From: Hyphomicrobiales bacterium
GTDB taxonomy: Bacteria; Pseudomonadota; Alphaproteobacteria; Rhizobiales; Beijerinckiaceae
Direction of reading: 5' to 3'
DNA length: 64,000 nt
Assembly (NCBI GenBank): GCA_900470775.1
Contig: UCBZ01000014.1
Location: forward strand, 1-64,000
This document shows, piece by piece, positions 8,908-18,725 of this stretch. The number at the start of each line of letters is the position of its first letter. The stretch's first letter is position 1. The translations under genes and the position numbers were made by a program. The notes under the pieces are model-generated. The model was not told where the DNA came from. It was given only the letters and a program-made list of their open reading frames with translations, and did no database searches.

Positions 8908-11592
8908 TCAGCCCTCCTTCGCCCGTACCGCACCGAGCGCGGCCTGCGCCGCCGCAAGCCTCGCGATCGGCACGCGGAAGGGCGAGCAGGAGACGTAGTC
9001 CAGCCCGACGCTCTCGCAGAAGCCGATCGAGGCCGGATCGCCGCCATGCTCGCCGCAGATGCCGAGCTTGATGTCGGGACGAGCCTTGCGGCCGCGCTCG
9101 ACGGCGATCTTCACGAGTTCGCCGACGCCCTCCTGATCGATGGTGACGAAGGGATCGGCGACGAGGATGCCCTTGGCCGTGTAGGAGCCGAGGAAGGAGC
9201 CAGCGTCGTCACGGCTGATGCCGAGCGTGGTCTGCGTCAGGTCGTTGGTGCCGAAGGAGAAGAACTCGGCCGTGCCGGCGATCTCCTCGGCGCGCAGGCA
9301 GGCGCGCGGCAACTCGATCATGGTCCCGACCTGATAGGTCAGATCGACGCCGCTCTCGGCCGTCACCGCCTTGGCCATCGCGTCGATGCCGGCCTTGACC
9401 AGATCGAACTCCGGCACGCCCATGACCAGCGGGATCATGACCTCGGGGATTACCGGCTTGCCGGTTTCCCGGGCAGCGATCACCGCCGCCTCGAAGATGG
9501 CACGGGCCTGCATCTCGGCGATCTCGGGATAGGCGATGGCGAGACGGCAACCGCGGAAGCCGAGCATCGGGTTGAACTCGTGCAGCTCGGTCGCGCGGTG
9601 CTTCAGCGCCTCCGGCGTCACGCCCAGCGCCTTGGCGACGGCGGCGATCTCGGCCTCGCTATGCGGCAGAAACTCGTGCAGCGGCGGATCGAGCAGCCGG
9701 ATCGTCACCGGCAGGCCCTGCATGATCGTAAAGAGCTGGACGAAGTCCTGGCGCTGCATCGGCAGGAGCCTGGCGAGCGCAGCGCGGCGGCCCTTGTCGT
9801 CGCTGGCGAGGATCATTTCGCGCACCGACTGGATGCGGTCCTCCTCGAAGAACATGTGCTCGGTGCGGCAAAGACCGATGCCCTCGGCGCCGAATTCGCG
9901 CGCGGTGCGGGCGTCCTCCGGCGTCTCGGCATTGGCGCGGACCTTGAGGCGGCGAACCTTGTCGGCCCAGCCCATCAGCGTGCCGAACTCGCCCGAAAGC
10001 TCGGGCTGCTGCATCTTGATCTCGCCGATCATCACCTGGCCGGCGGCGCCGTCGATGGTGATGAAATCGCCGGCCTTCAGCGTGGTCGGGCCGACGCTCA
10101 TTGTGCCCTTGGCATAATCGACGCGGATCTGGCCGGCGCCCGAGACGCAGGGCTTGCCCATGCCGCGCGCCACGACGGCCGCATGCGAGGTCATACCGCC
10201 GCGCGTGGTCAGGATGCCTTCGGCGGCGTGCATGCCGTGGATGTCCTCCGGCGAGGTCTCGACGCGCACGAGAATAACCTTGCGGCCGGCCTTCTTCGCA
10301 GCTTCCGCGTCGTCGGAATTGAAGACGATCTCGCCTGCGGCGGCGCCCGGCGAGGCCGGCAGGCCGGTCGTCAGGACGCGGCGCTCGGCCTTGGGATCGA
10401 TCATCGGATGCAGCAACTGGTCGAGCGCGCCGGGCTCGACGCGGCCGACGGCCTCTTCTTCGGTGATCAGGCCTTCCTTGGCGAGTTCGACCGCGATCCT
10501 GAGCGCTGCCTTGGCGGTACGCTTGCCGGACCTCGTCTGCAGCATCCAGAGCTTGCCCTCCTGGATGGTGAACTCCATGTCCTGCATGTCGCGATAGTGC
10601 TTTTCGAGGACGCCGTAGATGCGCACGAGCTCGGCATAGGCCTCCGGCATCTCGCGTTCCATCGAGGGCTTGTCGGAGCCGGCTTCCTTGCGGGCGATCT
10701 CGGTGATGTCCTGCGGCGTGCGGATGCCGGCGACGACATCCTCGCCCTGGGCGTTGATCAGGAACTCGCCATAGAGCGCGTTCTCGCCGGTCGAGGGGTT
10801 GCGGGTGAAGGCGACGCCTGTGGCGGAGGTGTCGCCCATATTGCCGAACACCATCGACTGGACGTTGACCGCTGTGCCCCAGGCGGCCGGGATGCCGTTG
10901 AGTTCGCGATACTTGATCGCGCGCGCATTCATCCAGGAGGAGAACACAGCCCCGACGGCGCCCCATAGCTGGGCTTGCGGCTCCTGCGGGAACTCGCTGC
11001 CGAGCGCCTTCTTGACGATGTCCTTGTATTTGCTGACCAGCACCTTCCAGTCATCGGCCGAAAGCTCGGTGTCGAGCTGGTAGCCCTTGCGCTCCTTGTA
11101 GTCCTCGAGCGCCTCCTCGAAATGGCCGTGATCGACGTCGAGCACGACGTTGGAATACATCGTGACGAAGCGGCGGTAGCTGTCCCAGGCAAAGCGGGCG
11201 TCGCCCGAGGCCTTGGCGACCGCCTCGACGGTGACGTCGTTCAGGCCGAGGTTCAGGACGGTGTCCATCATGCCCGGCATCGAAGCGCGGGCGCCCGAGC
11301 GCACCGAGACCAGAAGCGGATTGGCCGGGTCGCCGAAGGCCTTGCCGGTCAGCTCGGCCATCTCGGCCAGCGCCGCCTTGGCCTGCGCCTCGAGCTCGGG
11401 CGGGAATTGCTTGCCGTTGTCGTAATACCAGGTGCAGACCTCGGTTGTGATGGTGAAGCCGGGCGGCACCGGAAGACCCAGATTGCTCATTTCGGCCAGG
11501 TTCGCACCCTTGCCGCCGAGCAGGTTCTTCATGCTCGCCTCACCCTCGGCCTTGCCGTCGCCGAAGGTGTAGACCCATTTCCCACCAGCCAT
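8908..11592 (-). CDS. ppdK: Pyruvate, phosphate dikinase
   Basis: This enzyme interconverts pyruvate + ATP + Pi and phosphoenolpyruvate + AMP + PPi, cytosolic, for PEP synthesis or pyrophosphate-linked glycolysis. The 894-residue length matches the bacterial family. The N-terminal ATP-grasp domain starts KWVYTFGDGKAEG with LLGGKGANLAEM; the central phosphohistidine is in GGMTSHAAVVARGMGKPC; the C-terminal TIM-barrel contains the catalytic Cys in GICGEHGGDP. The ATG at 11592 is preferred to a GTG one codon earlier; GAGGG precedes it. It is convergent with higA, leaving only 12 bases between the stops. Confidence 0.97.
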   Translation of the reverse strand: MAGGKWVYTFGDGKAEGEASMKNLLGGKGANLAEMSNLGLPVPPGFTITTEVCTWYYDNGKQFPPELEAQAKAALAEMAELTGKAFGDPANPLLVSVRSGARASMPGMMDTVLNLGLNDVTVEAVAKASGDARFAWDSYRRFVTMYSNVVLDVDHGHFEEALEDYKERKGYQLDTELSADDWKVLVSKYKDIVKKALGSEFPQEPQAQLWGAVGAVFSSWMNARAIKYRELNGIPAAWGTAVNVQSMVFGNMGDTSATGVAFTRNPSTGENALYGEFLINAQGEDVVAGIRTPQDITEIARKEAGSDKPSMEREMPEAYAELVRIYGVLEKHYRDMQDMEFTIQEGKLWMLQTRSGKRTAKAALRIAVELAKEGLITEEEAVGRVEPGALDQLLHPMIDPKAERRVLTTGLPASPGAAAGEIVFNSDDAEAAKKAGRKVILVRVETSPEDIHGMHAAEGILTTRGGMTSHAAVVARGMGKPCVSGAGQIRVDYAKGTMSVGPTTLKAGDFITIDGAAGQVMIGEIKMQQPELSGEFGTLMGWADKVRRLKVRANAETPEDARTAREFGAEGIGLCRTEHMFFEEDRIQSVREMILASDDKGRRAALARLLPMQRQDFVQLFTIMQGLPVTIRLLDPPLHEFLPHSEAEIAAVAKALGVTPEALKHRATELHEFNPMLGFRGCRLAIAYPEIAEMQARAIFEAAVIAARETGKPVIPEVMIPLVMGVPEFDLVKAGIDAMAKAVTAESGVDLTYQVGTMIELPRACLRAEEIAGTAEFFSFGTNDLTQTTLGISRDDAGSFLGSYTAKGILVADPFVTIDQEGVGELVKIAVERGRKARPDIKLGICGEHGGDPASIGFCESVGLDYVSCSPFRVPIARLAAAQAALGAVRAKEG

Positions 11593-11918
11593 CACATATC
11601 CCTCGTCATACAGCCGGTCGCAGCAACGCGACGGCGATCCAAAAGTTTCCGCGAAGCGTCGCCAGCATCAGGTATGCCAGCGACGGGCCCGGCGTGGTCA
11701 TGCCGAAAAGCGCAGGAACAATCAATTGCGCAAGCGGCTTCGCATCGCGGCCGCGGAGCGACTTGATGCGCGCGGCCGCCACGAATATGGTGGTTGCAGG
11801 CGAGACGAGACGCCTCCGGACCCGCGGAAAAGGTCTAACCTGCTCGACAGCGATAAACTGACGCGTCTGCCCCTGTGCAGCCGATTGCGGGTCTTCGGCC
11901 TCATGCACTGGAGGCGTC
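11593..11918. other. Intergenic region between divergent ppdK and ankyrin genes
   Basis: No convincing gene lies in these 326 bases. A minus-strand frame ends at 11606, 10 bases before ppdK, and would encode a short hydrophobic peptide from an ATG near 11700 (MTTPGPSLAYLMLATLRG). I see no support beyond hydrophobicity. The region should hold the ppdK and ankyrin-gene promoters, but no strong promoter motif stands out. Confidence 0.5.
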
Positions 11919-13481
11919 ATGTCACATCTTCCCCCATCCCCTGATCTCGACCATCTGCGCAAGCAGGCCAAGCGCCTGTTGCGCGCCGCCCGCGAAGGCA
12001 CAGGCGAGGCGCTCCAACGCTTCGCCACGACATTGCCGGCGGCCCGCGACCTGTCCCTCGCTGCTCTCGCGCAACATCCGTTGCGGCTGCACGACGCTCA
12101 ATCGGTCATCGCGCGCGAGCACGGCTTCCGCTCCTGGACCGAGCTCAAGCGCTATGTCGAATGGGCCCGGAGCGCCGCCGCCGAGCGGCTGTCGCGCTGG
12201 CTGGGCTTCGTCTTCGAAGGCCAGGCGCGCGAGCGCGCGCTGGCGCTTCGGATGCTAGGCGAGGAGCCCGGCCTGGTCTCCGGCGATCCCTGGTTGGCTT
12301 GCGTCGTCGGCGATATCGCCCGGATCGAGCGCGCGCTCGCGGCCGATCCCGACTTCGCCAACCGGCCCGGCGGGCCTTGGTCCATGCCGCCGCTTGCCGC
12401 CGTCACCTCCTCGCAACTGATCCGCGAACCCGGCTTCGAGGACAGGCTGCTTGCCAGCGCGCGCCTGCTGATCGGCCATGGTGCCGATGTGAACGGCCGC
12501 TGGATCGATCCGCGCTTTCCGGATGATCCGCTCTCGGTGCTCTACGGCGCGGCCGGGCGGACGCATCACGCCGGCATGACCGCGCTGCTGCTCGAAGCGG
12601 GGGCGAACCCGGACGACAATGAGTCGCTCTATCATTCGGTCGAGAGCAAGGACTTGTCCTGCACCCGGCTGCTGCTTGCAGCGGGCGCGCGCGTCGTCGG
12701 AACCAACGCCGTGGCGCGCTCGCTCGACTACGACCGCCCGGAGGCGCTGCAATTGCTGCTGTCGCGGCGCGAAGGGTCCGTCGAGACGCATTGGCTGCAT
12801 CACGCCATGCTGCGGGGGCGCTCGCTCGCGTCTATCCGCGCATTGGTCGATGCCGGCGCCGATCTTTCGGCACGCGACCGCGCCGGGACGAGCGTCTACG
12901 TCTTCGCGAGCCGCCTTGGCCGCGAGGACGTGATGGCGCTGCTGCGCGAGCGCGGTGCCACTGACGTCCTCACCCCCGAGGAGGCGTTCGTCGCGGCCTG
13001 TGCCCGCGCCGACGAGGCCACGGCGAAAGCGATGCTGCGCACTGCACCGGACCTGCTCTCGCGTCTCAGCGAAGCCGAGCTCAAGGCGATGCCCCAGCTC
13101 GCCAGCATCGGCAGGACGGAGGGCGTCAGGACGATGCTGGCGCTCGGCTGGCCGCGCGAGGTCAAGGAAGCCTGGCATGCCACGGCGCTGAACCTTGCGA
13201 TCTTCGCCGGCGATGCGGCGATGACGCGGCTGCTGCTGGAAAAGGGTGCGGATTGGCGCACGCAGCATGGCTATGGCAGCAACGCGCTGGGTACGCTGTC
13301 CTTCGCCTCGCAAGCCGATGAGATCGCCGAACCGGCGCCGCGCGACTATCTGGGCTGTGCGGTGGCGCTCGCCGACCATGGCGTGCCGGCGGAGGCTTTC
13401 CGCAGCTTTGGCTTCCCGGACGAGATCATGGACTGGCTTGAAGGGCAGCGTGCGTCCGAGCTGGAGCTCTCTGAGGGCTGA
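11919..13481 (+). CDS. Ankyrin-repeat protein
   Basis: The protein is 520 residues. The first 90 or so residues (DLDHLRKQAKRLLRAA, then HGFRSWTELKRYVE) are the helical module that often precedes ankyrin repeats in soil-bacterial proteins. Repeats follow from about residue 120 to 450, recognisable in GMTALLLEAGANPDD, CTRLLLAAGARV, SIRALVDAGADLSARDRAG and MTRLLLEKGADW. No signal peptide or membrane helix is visible, so it is probably a cytosolic protein-interaction protein. Partner and role are unknown. Confidence 0.9.
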   Translation: MSHLPPSPDLDHLRKQAKRLLRAAREGTGEALQRFATTLPAARDLSLAALAQHPLRLHDAQSVIAREHGFRSWTELKRYVEWARSAAAERLSRWLGFVFEGQARERALALRMLGEEPGLVSGDPWLACVVGDIARIERALAADPDFANRPGGPWSMPPLAAVTSSQLIREPGFEDRLLASARLLIGHGADVNGRWIDPRFPDDPLSVLYGAAGRTHHAGMTALLLEAGANPDDNESLYHSVESKDLSCTRLLLAAGARVVGTNAVARSLDYDRPEALQLLLSRREGSVETHWLHHAMLRGRSLASIRALVDAGADLSARDRAGTSVYVFASRLGREDVMALLRERGATDVLTPEEAFVAACARADEATAKAMLRTAPDLLSRLSEAELKAMPQLASIGRTEGVRTMLALGWPREVKEAWHATALNLAIFAGDAAMTRLLLEKGADWRTQHGYGSNALGTLSFASQADEIAEPAPRDYLGCAVALADHGVPAEAFRSFGFPDEIMDWLEGQRASELELSEG

Positions 13482-13506
13482 CCTGCCGGGATCCGGCGAG
13501 AGCGGC

Positions 13507-13995
13507 TCAGCGCGCTCTCGCCTTCTTCGGCCAGCGCAGCGGCCAGTTGACGATGCGGTCGGGCACGTCTTCGTCTGGCACGTCGTCCTCGCTGGCGAAG
13601 ACGCGGCCGCGCACCGCGACGCCGGCCTCGACCACCGTCTCGGGATCGCCCGAGACCAGCGGGTGCCACCAGGGCAGATCGCGCCCCTCCGCGACAAGGC
13701 GGTAGGCACAGGTCGGCGGCAGCCACGGCAGCGTGCGCACGTCATGGGGCGTCAGCGTCACGCAGTCCGGCACCTTGGTCGAGCGGTTGACGTAGTCCTT
13801 GCAGCGGCAGGTCTGCGCATCGAACAGGCGGCAGCCGATATCGGTCGCCAGGATCGCATCGGTATCCTCGTCCTGGAGCTTGACGAGGCAGCAGCGCCCG
13901 CAGCCGTCGCAGAGGGATTCCCATTGCTCGCGGTTCATCGCCTCGAGCGAGGTGGTCAGCCAGAAGGGCTCGTCTGGGTTTCGGTCGCCGGTCAT
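13507..13995 (-). CDS. YcgN/YkgJ-family cysteine cluster protein (UPF0260)
   Basis: The protein is 162 residues. It shows the family's cysteine arrangement: CDGCGRCC near residue 29, then IGCRLFD, TCRCKDY and a later DCVTL and TCAYR, which probably bind a Zn or Fe-S centre. The ending ([10 protein letters not shown]...NWPLRWPKK) matches the UPF0260 family. Biochemical function is not established. It is convergent with the ankyrin gene. Confidence 0.9.
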   Translation of the reverse strand: MTGDRNPDEPFWLTTSLEAMNREQWESLCDGCGRCCLVKLQDEDTDAILATDIGCRLFDAQTCRCKDYVNRSTKVPDCVTLTPHDVRTLPWLPPTCAYRLVAEGRDLPWWHPLVSGDPETVVEAGVAVRGRVFASEDDVPDEDVPDRIVNWPLRWPKKARAR

Positions 13996-14299
13996 GCCGC
14001 CTTATGCGCCGCAGCACGCTGCGAGGGAAGCGTGGGGCGCCTCGTACTGGAATCGCGACCGGCCCGCATCCGCGCGCCGCTTCGCACCGTAACAGCCTTC
14101 AGCGTGCCGGAACGGGACAGAAACGCTTGGCCCGGAACCTGCTGTCGATCACCATTGGACCCCGGCCACTGACACCGGGATGAAGAGTCACTATGTAATC
14201 CGCCGCCGAGCCGGATTATGTTACCAAGACGGCCAGAGCGCGGCAGGCCATGTCACCGTCTCGTCGAGGCGGCGACCCTCATCGGGATCGCAGGACGCG
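13996..14299. other. Divergent promoter region upstream of the PBP gene
   Basis: The gap separates the YcgN-type gene and the penicillin-binding protein. A longer in-frame extension of the PBP gene begins at 14180, but its sequence is unlike the family and is probably untranslated. I see no repeat or RNA gene here. Confidence 0.5.
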
Positions 14300-16528
14300 A
14301 TGGAGTTCAGGAAGACAGGCTGGACGACCCGACTGAAGCGCTTCGCGCTGGCGGTCGATGCATGGGTCGGTGCCGGGCTGTGGAGCGCGGCGCGGCGCGC
14401 TGGCGACACCTATGAACGCATTCGCAGCTTCACCGACCGCCTCACCGTCAGCGGCGGCCAGCGGCTCGCGGCCGAATTCGCCAGCGAGGGGCTGAACATT
14501 GGCATCGTCGCGTCATTCATCCTGCTCTCGCTGGCCATCCCCTCCTTCAACGAGGGGCGCGAGGAGGCCCTGAAGAACCAGGTCTTCGCCGTGACCTTCC
14601 TCGATCGCTATGGCGCCGAGCTCGGCCATCGCGGCGCGCGGCATGACGATTCGCTCAAGCTCGAGCAGATGCCGGACCATCTGATCAAGGCCGTGCTGGC
14701 GACCGAGGACCGGCGCTTCTACGACCATTTCGGCATCGACATCTTCGGCACGCTGCGCGCCGTGAGCGTGAATGCGCGGGCCTCGGGCGTCGTGCAGGGC
14801 GGCTCGTCACTGACGCAGCAGCTCGCCAAGAACCTGTTCCTGACCAATGAGCGCTCGCTCGACCGTAAGATCAAGGAAGCCTTCCTCGCGGTCTGGCTCG
14901 AATACCGGCTGACCAAGAACGAGATCCTGAAGCTCTATCTCGACCGCGCCTATATGGGCGGCGGCACCTTCGGGGTCGCGGCGGCGGCGGAGTATTATTT
15001 CGGCAAGTCGGTCAAGGACGTCTCGCTGGCGGAAGCCGCGATGCTGGCGGGCCTGTTCAAGGCGCCAACGAAATACGCCCCCCATGTCAACCTGCCTGCC
15101 GCACGCGCCCGCGCCAACGACGTCCTCAACGCCATGGTCGATGCCGGCTTCATGACGGCGGGCCAGGTCGACAGCGCCAAGCGCAACCCGGCGACGCCGG
15201 TCGACCGGCGGCGCGACTCCAGCCCGGACTACTATCTCGACTGGGCCTTCGAGCAGGTGAAGGGCCTCGCCGACGACGGCAAGATCGGCGCCGACCGGGT
15301 GCTGACCGTGAAGACGCCACATGATCCCGCCATCCAGGATCGCGCCGACGAAGCGATCGAGTCGATCCTGCGCCAGCACGGGCCGGGCTACCGGGCCAAG
15401 CAGGCGGCGACGGTCGTGATGGACCCGGACGGGGCGGTGCGCGCCATTGTCGGCGGGCGCGACTATGGCGCCAGCCAGTTCAACCGCGCCACCGCGAGCC
15501 TCCGGCAGCCGGGCTCGTCGTTCAAGCCCTTCGTCTACGCCGCCGCGCTCGCGGCGGGACTCTACAAGCCCAACACGGTCGTCACCGACCGGCCGGTCTG
15601 CATCGGCAACTGGTGCCCGAACAATTACGGCCGCTCCTATGCCGGCTCGATGCCGCTGACGGTCGCGCTGGCCAAGTCGATCAATACGATCCCGGTGCAG
15701 ATGTCGATCGCCATCGGCAAGGCGACAGGCGAGACCCATGAGGCGCGCGCCGCGCGCATCGGCCGGATGAAGATCGTCGAGACCAGCCGCGCCATGGGCC
15801 TGAATTCGCCGCTGACCGACACGGTCTCGCTGCCGATCGGCGCAGCCGAGGTCACGGTGATCGACATGGCCGCAGGATATTCCGTCTTCGCCAATGGCGG
15901 CAAGCGGGCCAAGCCCTATGCGGCAATCGAGATCCACAACTCGCAGGGCGAGCCGATCTACAGGCACGATCGCGACGAGCCCGCCCCCAGGCAGGTGCTC
16001 AGCACGCAGGTCGCGCAGGACATGAACTTCATGCTCGCCAAGGTGCCGACCGAGGGCACCGGCCGCCGCGCCGCGCTCGACGGCGTCGTCACCGCCGGCA
16101 AGACGGGCACGACCAATGGCTACAAGGACGCATGGTATGTCGGCTATTCCGGCAATCTCGTCGGCGCGGTCTGGTTCGGCAACGACGATTCCTCCGAAAC
16201 GGCCAACATGACTGGCGGCTCGCTGCCGGCCATGACCTGGAAGGAAATCATGCAGTTCGCCCATCAGGGGCTGGAGCTGAAGCCGATCCCCGGCGTCGCG
16301 CCGCCCGATCCGAAGGCCGCGACCATCGCCAGGGCAAGCCCGCCGGCGAACGCGATCGCTCCGGCGGCCGGGCCGGGAGCCGGCCATATGCCGCGCCAGT
16401 CCTTCGAGGTGCTCTCGGCGGTCGGCGCGATGTTCAAGGCGATCGAGCCGGCGCGCACCGCCGGGCCACGGATGCAGGTCGGCATCCGCGAGGTCTCCGC
16501 CACGGGCAGCGAAACACGGATTCGGTAG
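14300..16528 (+). CDS. Class A penicillin-binding protein (PBP1A family)
   Basis: This bifunctional peptidoglycan synthase has 742 residues. A cytoplasmic N-terminus precedes one membrane anchor (about 66-82). The GT51 glycosyltransferase domain holds EDRRFYDHFGID (catalytic Glu136), QGGSSLTQQLAKNL, and RAYMGGGTFGVAAAAEYYF. The transpeptidase domain holds SSFK (406-409, catalytic Ser406), SIN (460-462) and KTGT (601-604). The C-terminal 90 residues are Ala/Pro-rich and low-complexity. The ATG at 14300 is preferred because the family match begins there. It acts in the periplasm on lipid II; murJ is encoded 20 kb further on. Confidence 0.95.
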   Translation: MEFRKTGWTTRLKRFALAVDAWVGAGLWSAARRAGDTYERIRSFTDRLTVSGGQRLAAEFASEGLNIGIVASFILLSLAIPSFNEGREEALKNQVFAVTFLDRYGAELGHRGARHDDSLKLEQMPDHLIKAVLATEDRRFYDHFGIDIFGTLRAVSVNARASGVVQGGSSLTQQLAKNLFLTNERSLDRKIKEAFLAVWLEYRLTKNEILKLYLDRAYMGGGTFGVAAAAEYYFGKSVKDVSLAEAAMLAGLFKAPTKYAPHVNLPAARARANDVLNAMVDAGFMTAGQVDSAKRNPATPVDRRRDSSPDYYLDWAFEQVKGLADDGKIGADRVLTVKTPHDPAIQDRADEAIESILRQHGPGYRAKQAATVVMDPDGAVRAIVGGRDYGASQFNRATASLRQPGSSFKPFVYAAALAAGLYKPNTVVTDRPVCIGNWCPNNYGRSYAGSMPLTVALAKSINTIPVQMSIAIGKATGETHEARAARIGRMKIVETSRAMGLNSPLTDTVSLPIGAAEVTVIDMAAGYSVFANGGKRAKPYAAIEIHNSQGEPIYRHDRDEPAPRQVLSTQVAQDMNFMLAKVPTEGTGRRAALDGVVTAGKTGTTNGYKDAWYVGYSGNLVGAVWFGNDDSSETANMTGGSLPAMTWKEIMQFAHQGLELKPIPGVAPPDPKAATIARASPPANAIAPAAGPGAGHMPRQSFEVLSAVGAMFKAIEPARTAGPRMQVGIREVSATGSETRIR

Positions 16529-16637
16529 GGTCTCGGCTCGGGCTCGGAACCATGGCGACAGTGTTGACGCGCTCCCACCGGCTGGTTCAACTCCCTCGAC
16601 CGGCCGCCATCGCAGGGCCGGTTTTGAAAGCAGGGTC

Positions 16638-17213
16638 GTGCGCGTCTTCCATCTCGCCTATCTGATCACGCTCGGCGCGGGGCTCGGCCTGACGTCGGCC
16701 CATTTCGCTGTCGCCAGCCGGCCGCTGCTTGGCATGGCCCAGATCGGCGCCTGGAAGACCTGGCCCCGCAGCGGCGGCCGCGACATCGACCCCTATATGC
16801 GCGCCTATCTCGCGCGCGGCGTGCATCTGCCGCTGGGCGCCGGCGAAGGGTTGGAGCTGATCGCCGAGCAGGACGACCAGGGCCGGACGCTCGACGGGCG
16901 CTGCCGCTATGCTCTGACCGGATCGACGCCGACGACGCGCGGCTGGACGCTCACCATCACCGACGCGGAGGGGCGCCCGTTCCGCCTGCCGCTCGACCGC
17001 AGCGGCTTCACCGATGCCGAGATCGTGCGCGACGAGGCCGGAGCCCTGCGCATCGCCGCCGCGGCGACGCCGCAGGCCGGCAACTGGCTGCCGCTGCCGA
17101 CGAGCGGGCGCTTCCAGTTCCGCCTGCGGCTCTACGACACGCCGATCGCCACCCAGGCTGCAGAGACGCGGGCCGAGAGCCTGCCGCGCATCGAGCGGAC
17201 CGACTGCTCATGA
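16638..17213 (+). CDS. DUF1214-domain protein
   Basis: The protein is 191 residues with a GTG start at 16638. An N-terminal hydrophobic segment (YLITLGAGLGLTSAHFAV) suggests export or anchoring. GAWKTWP, PYMRAYLARGVHLPL and YALTGSTP...RGWTLT fit DUF1214, whose members elsewhere are fused to DUF1254. Here DUF1254 is the next gene, overlapping by ATGA. Function is unknown; the family is periplasmic with a beta-sandwich-like fold. Confidence 0.85.
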   Translation: MRVFHLAYLITLGAGLGLTSAHFAVASRPLLGMAQIGAWKTWPRSGGRDIDPYMRAYLARGVHLPLGAGEGLELIAEQDDQGRTLDGRCRYALTGSTPTTRGWTLTITDAEGRPFRLPLDRSGFTDAEIVRDEAGALRIAAAATPQAGNWLPLPTSGRFQFRLRLYDTPIATQAAETRAESLPRIERTDCS

Positions 17214-17881
17214 GCGCGACCGGTCACGACGTCTCACAAATCCCGCGCGCCGACTCGACGATTGATCCCCGGCCCGATCCCCGGCTCGCCCCACGGCGAC
17301 TGCCCTGGGCTGCGCGGATCACCGCTGCCGCCGGCCGCCTGCTACTGGCGACCATCGCCGGGCTCGTGCTCGCCGCCATCGTCCATATCGTGACGATCCT
17401 GCTGATCCCCGTGCTCTCGGCCAGCGACGCCAACACCGCCTACCGCGCGCTCGGAACCGGCGGCCGGGCCGAGCTGATCTCCGCCAGCGACGCGCGCGGC
17501 CTGCCCCTGCCCCGCGAGGCCGACCCGGCGACGGTCACGGCGGTCTGCAGCTACGACCTCACGGCCGGACCGATGCGCGTCGTCGCCCGCGCCGGCACGC
17601 TGCCGCTCGGCCTGACGCTGCACCGGCGCGGCGGCGGCGTCATCTACGCGATCACCGACCGCGCCGCGATCCGCGGCGTCGTCGAGTTCGTGGTCATGAC
17701 TGAGGAACAGCGCGACGAGCGGATCGCACGCGACGAAGAGGGCGAGGCGGCGCGCGAGCTGCGGGTGGTCTCCGAGACCGATCAGGGGCTGATCGTGGCG
17801 CGCGTGCTGGTGCCGCAGCCCTCGGATCGTGCCGACGCGGAGGCCCTGGCGAGCGGCGTCGCCTGCGGCATGGCAGATTGA
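17210..17881 (+). CDS. DUF1254-domain membrane-anchored protein
   Basis: The protein is 223 residues. A 40-residue Pro/Arg-rich cytoplasmic head is followed by one transmembrane helix (LLLATIAGLVLAAIVHIVTI) and a periplasmic DUF1254 domain (NTAYRALGTGG...PATVTAVCSYDL). It overlaps the DUF1214 gene by four bases, so the two halves of the usual DUF1254-DUF1214 protein are probably made together and may form a complex. Role unknown. Confidence 0.85.
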   Translation: MSATGHDVSQIPRADSTIDPRPDPRLAPRRLPWAARITAAAGRLLLATIAGLVLAAIVHIVTILLIPVLSASDANTAYRALGTGGRAELISASDARGLPLPREADPATVTAVCSYDLTAGPMRVVARAGTLPLGLTLHRRGGGVIYAITDRAAIRGVVEFVVMTEEQRDERIARDEEGEAARELRVVSETDQGLIVARVLVPQPSDRADAEALASGVACGMAD

Positions 17882-17921
17882 ACCTTCCGAGACGTTGAGG
17901 CCTCAGAGACGTCCGGAACCG

Positions 17922-18725
17922 TCAGCCCTTGTAGACGACCGGAGGCTTGGCGCCCTCGCCCCCGCGATCCCCGAAGACGCCGATCAGCGGCATTTTGCAG
18001 AGCGGCCCGGCCTCGGCCTCGAACGCCATGATGGCGCGTTCGGCGCGGATCGCCTCGCGCGACGGCATTTCGACGACGAGATTGGCGAGCGCGTAGCGGT
18101 AGCTCTCGAGCCGGAAGCCGACGCGCTCGCAGACCCAGAGGATCAGGCCCTCATTCTCGACGACGCGCGCATAGGCCGGATCGATCTGCCCCGGCGCGAC
18201 ATGGGGCGAGCCCTCGGCCGTGCGCATCCGCACCCTGTCGGCCGAGACCACCCGCATCGCATTGGCGCGGAACGGCCCGATCAGCAGGCGGTCGGCATTG
18301 GCGTCCTCGGCCAAGCGTGAATAGCGCGAGACCTGCGAGGCGAATGAGCCCGAGGTCAGCGCGTTGAAGTAGTCCGATGCGGCGCTCGACTGCACCTGTA
18401 CGGGCAGAATCCGGGAATGGGCCAGGTCGGAGACGCGGCCCTGGAAAGTGCTGCGCTCATGGCCGGGCATGATGAAGCGCCAGGCGCGGTCGCGCAGCTG
18501 TTCTTCGTCATCGGTCATGCGGAAATGCGAGGCGGCCTCGCCGCGGGCCGTCGCCGACCAGAAGCCGACCTGGGGGGCGATCAACTGGCTGAAGACATCA
18601 GGCCGGGGACGGCCGAGATCTCCGGGGCCGGCGCAGGCACCAATCGATAGGCCGATCAGCAACACGGCCAGCCGGCCGCTCCGCCAGAGCGCGGTGCGTG
18701 GGCCATCGGCAGCTTCGAACGTCAC
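17922..18725 (-). CDS. Putative lipoprotein of unknown function
   Basis: The protein is 267 residues from a GTG at 18725. That start overlaps the stop of the upstream small gene (GTGA), and it places a type II signal peptide (RLAVLLIGLSIGACAG; lipobox IGAC) near residue 24, so an outer- or inner-membrane lipoprotein is likely. An earlier ATG at 19082 would add 119 residues with no conserved look. The mature part (DDEEQLRDRAWRF...YFNALTSGSFASQVSRYSRL) is conserved-looking but not a family I can name. Confidence 0.75.
   Translation of the reverse strand: MTFEAADGPRTALWRSGRLAVLLIGLSIGACAGPGDLGRPRPDVFSQLIAPQVGFWSATARGEAASHFRMTDDEEQLRDRAWRFIMPGHERSTFQGRVSDLAHSRILPVQVQSSAASDYFNALTSGSFASQVSRYSRLAEDANADRLLIGPFRANAMRVVSADRVRMRTAEGSPHVAPGQIDPAYARVVENEGLILWVCERVGFRLESYRYALANLVVEMPSREAIRAERAIMAFEAEAGPLCKMPLIGVFGDRGGEGAKPPVVYKG

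Noticed and set aside
11606..12028. Minus-strand frame of 140 codons upstream of ppdK
   Set aside because: Its first half is antisense to the ankyrin gene and its last 35 residues are merely hydrophobic. I found no start context or homologue, so it is not listed as a gene.
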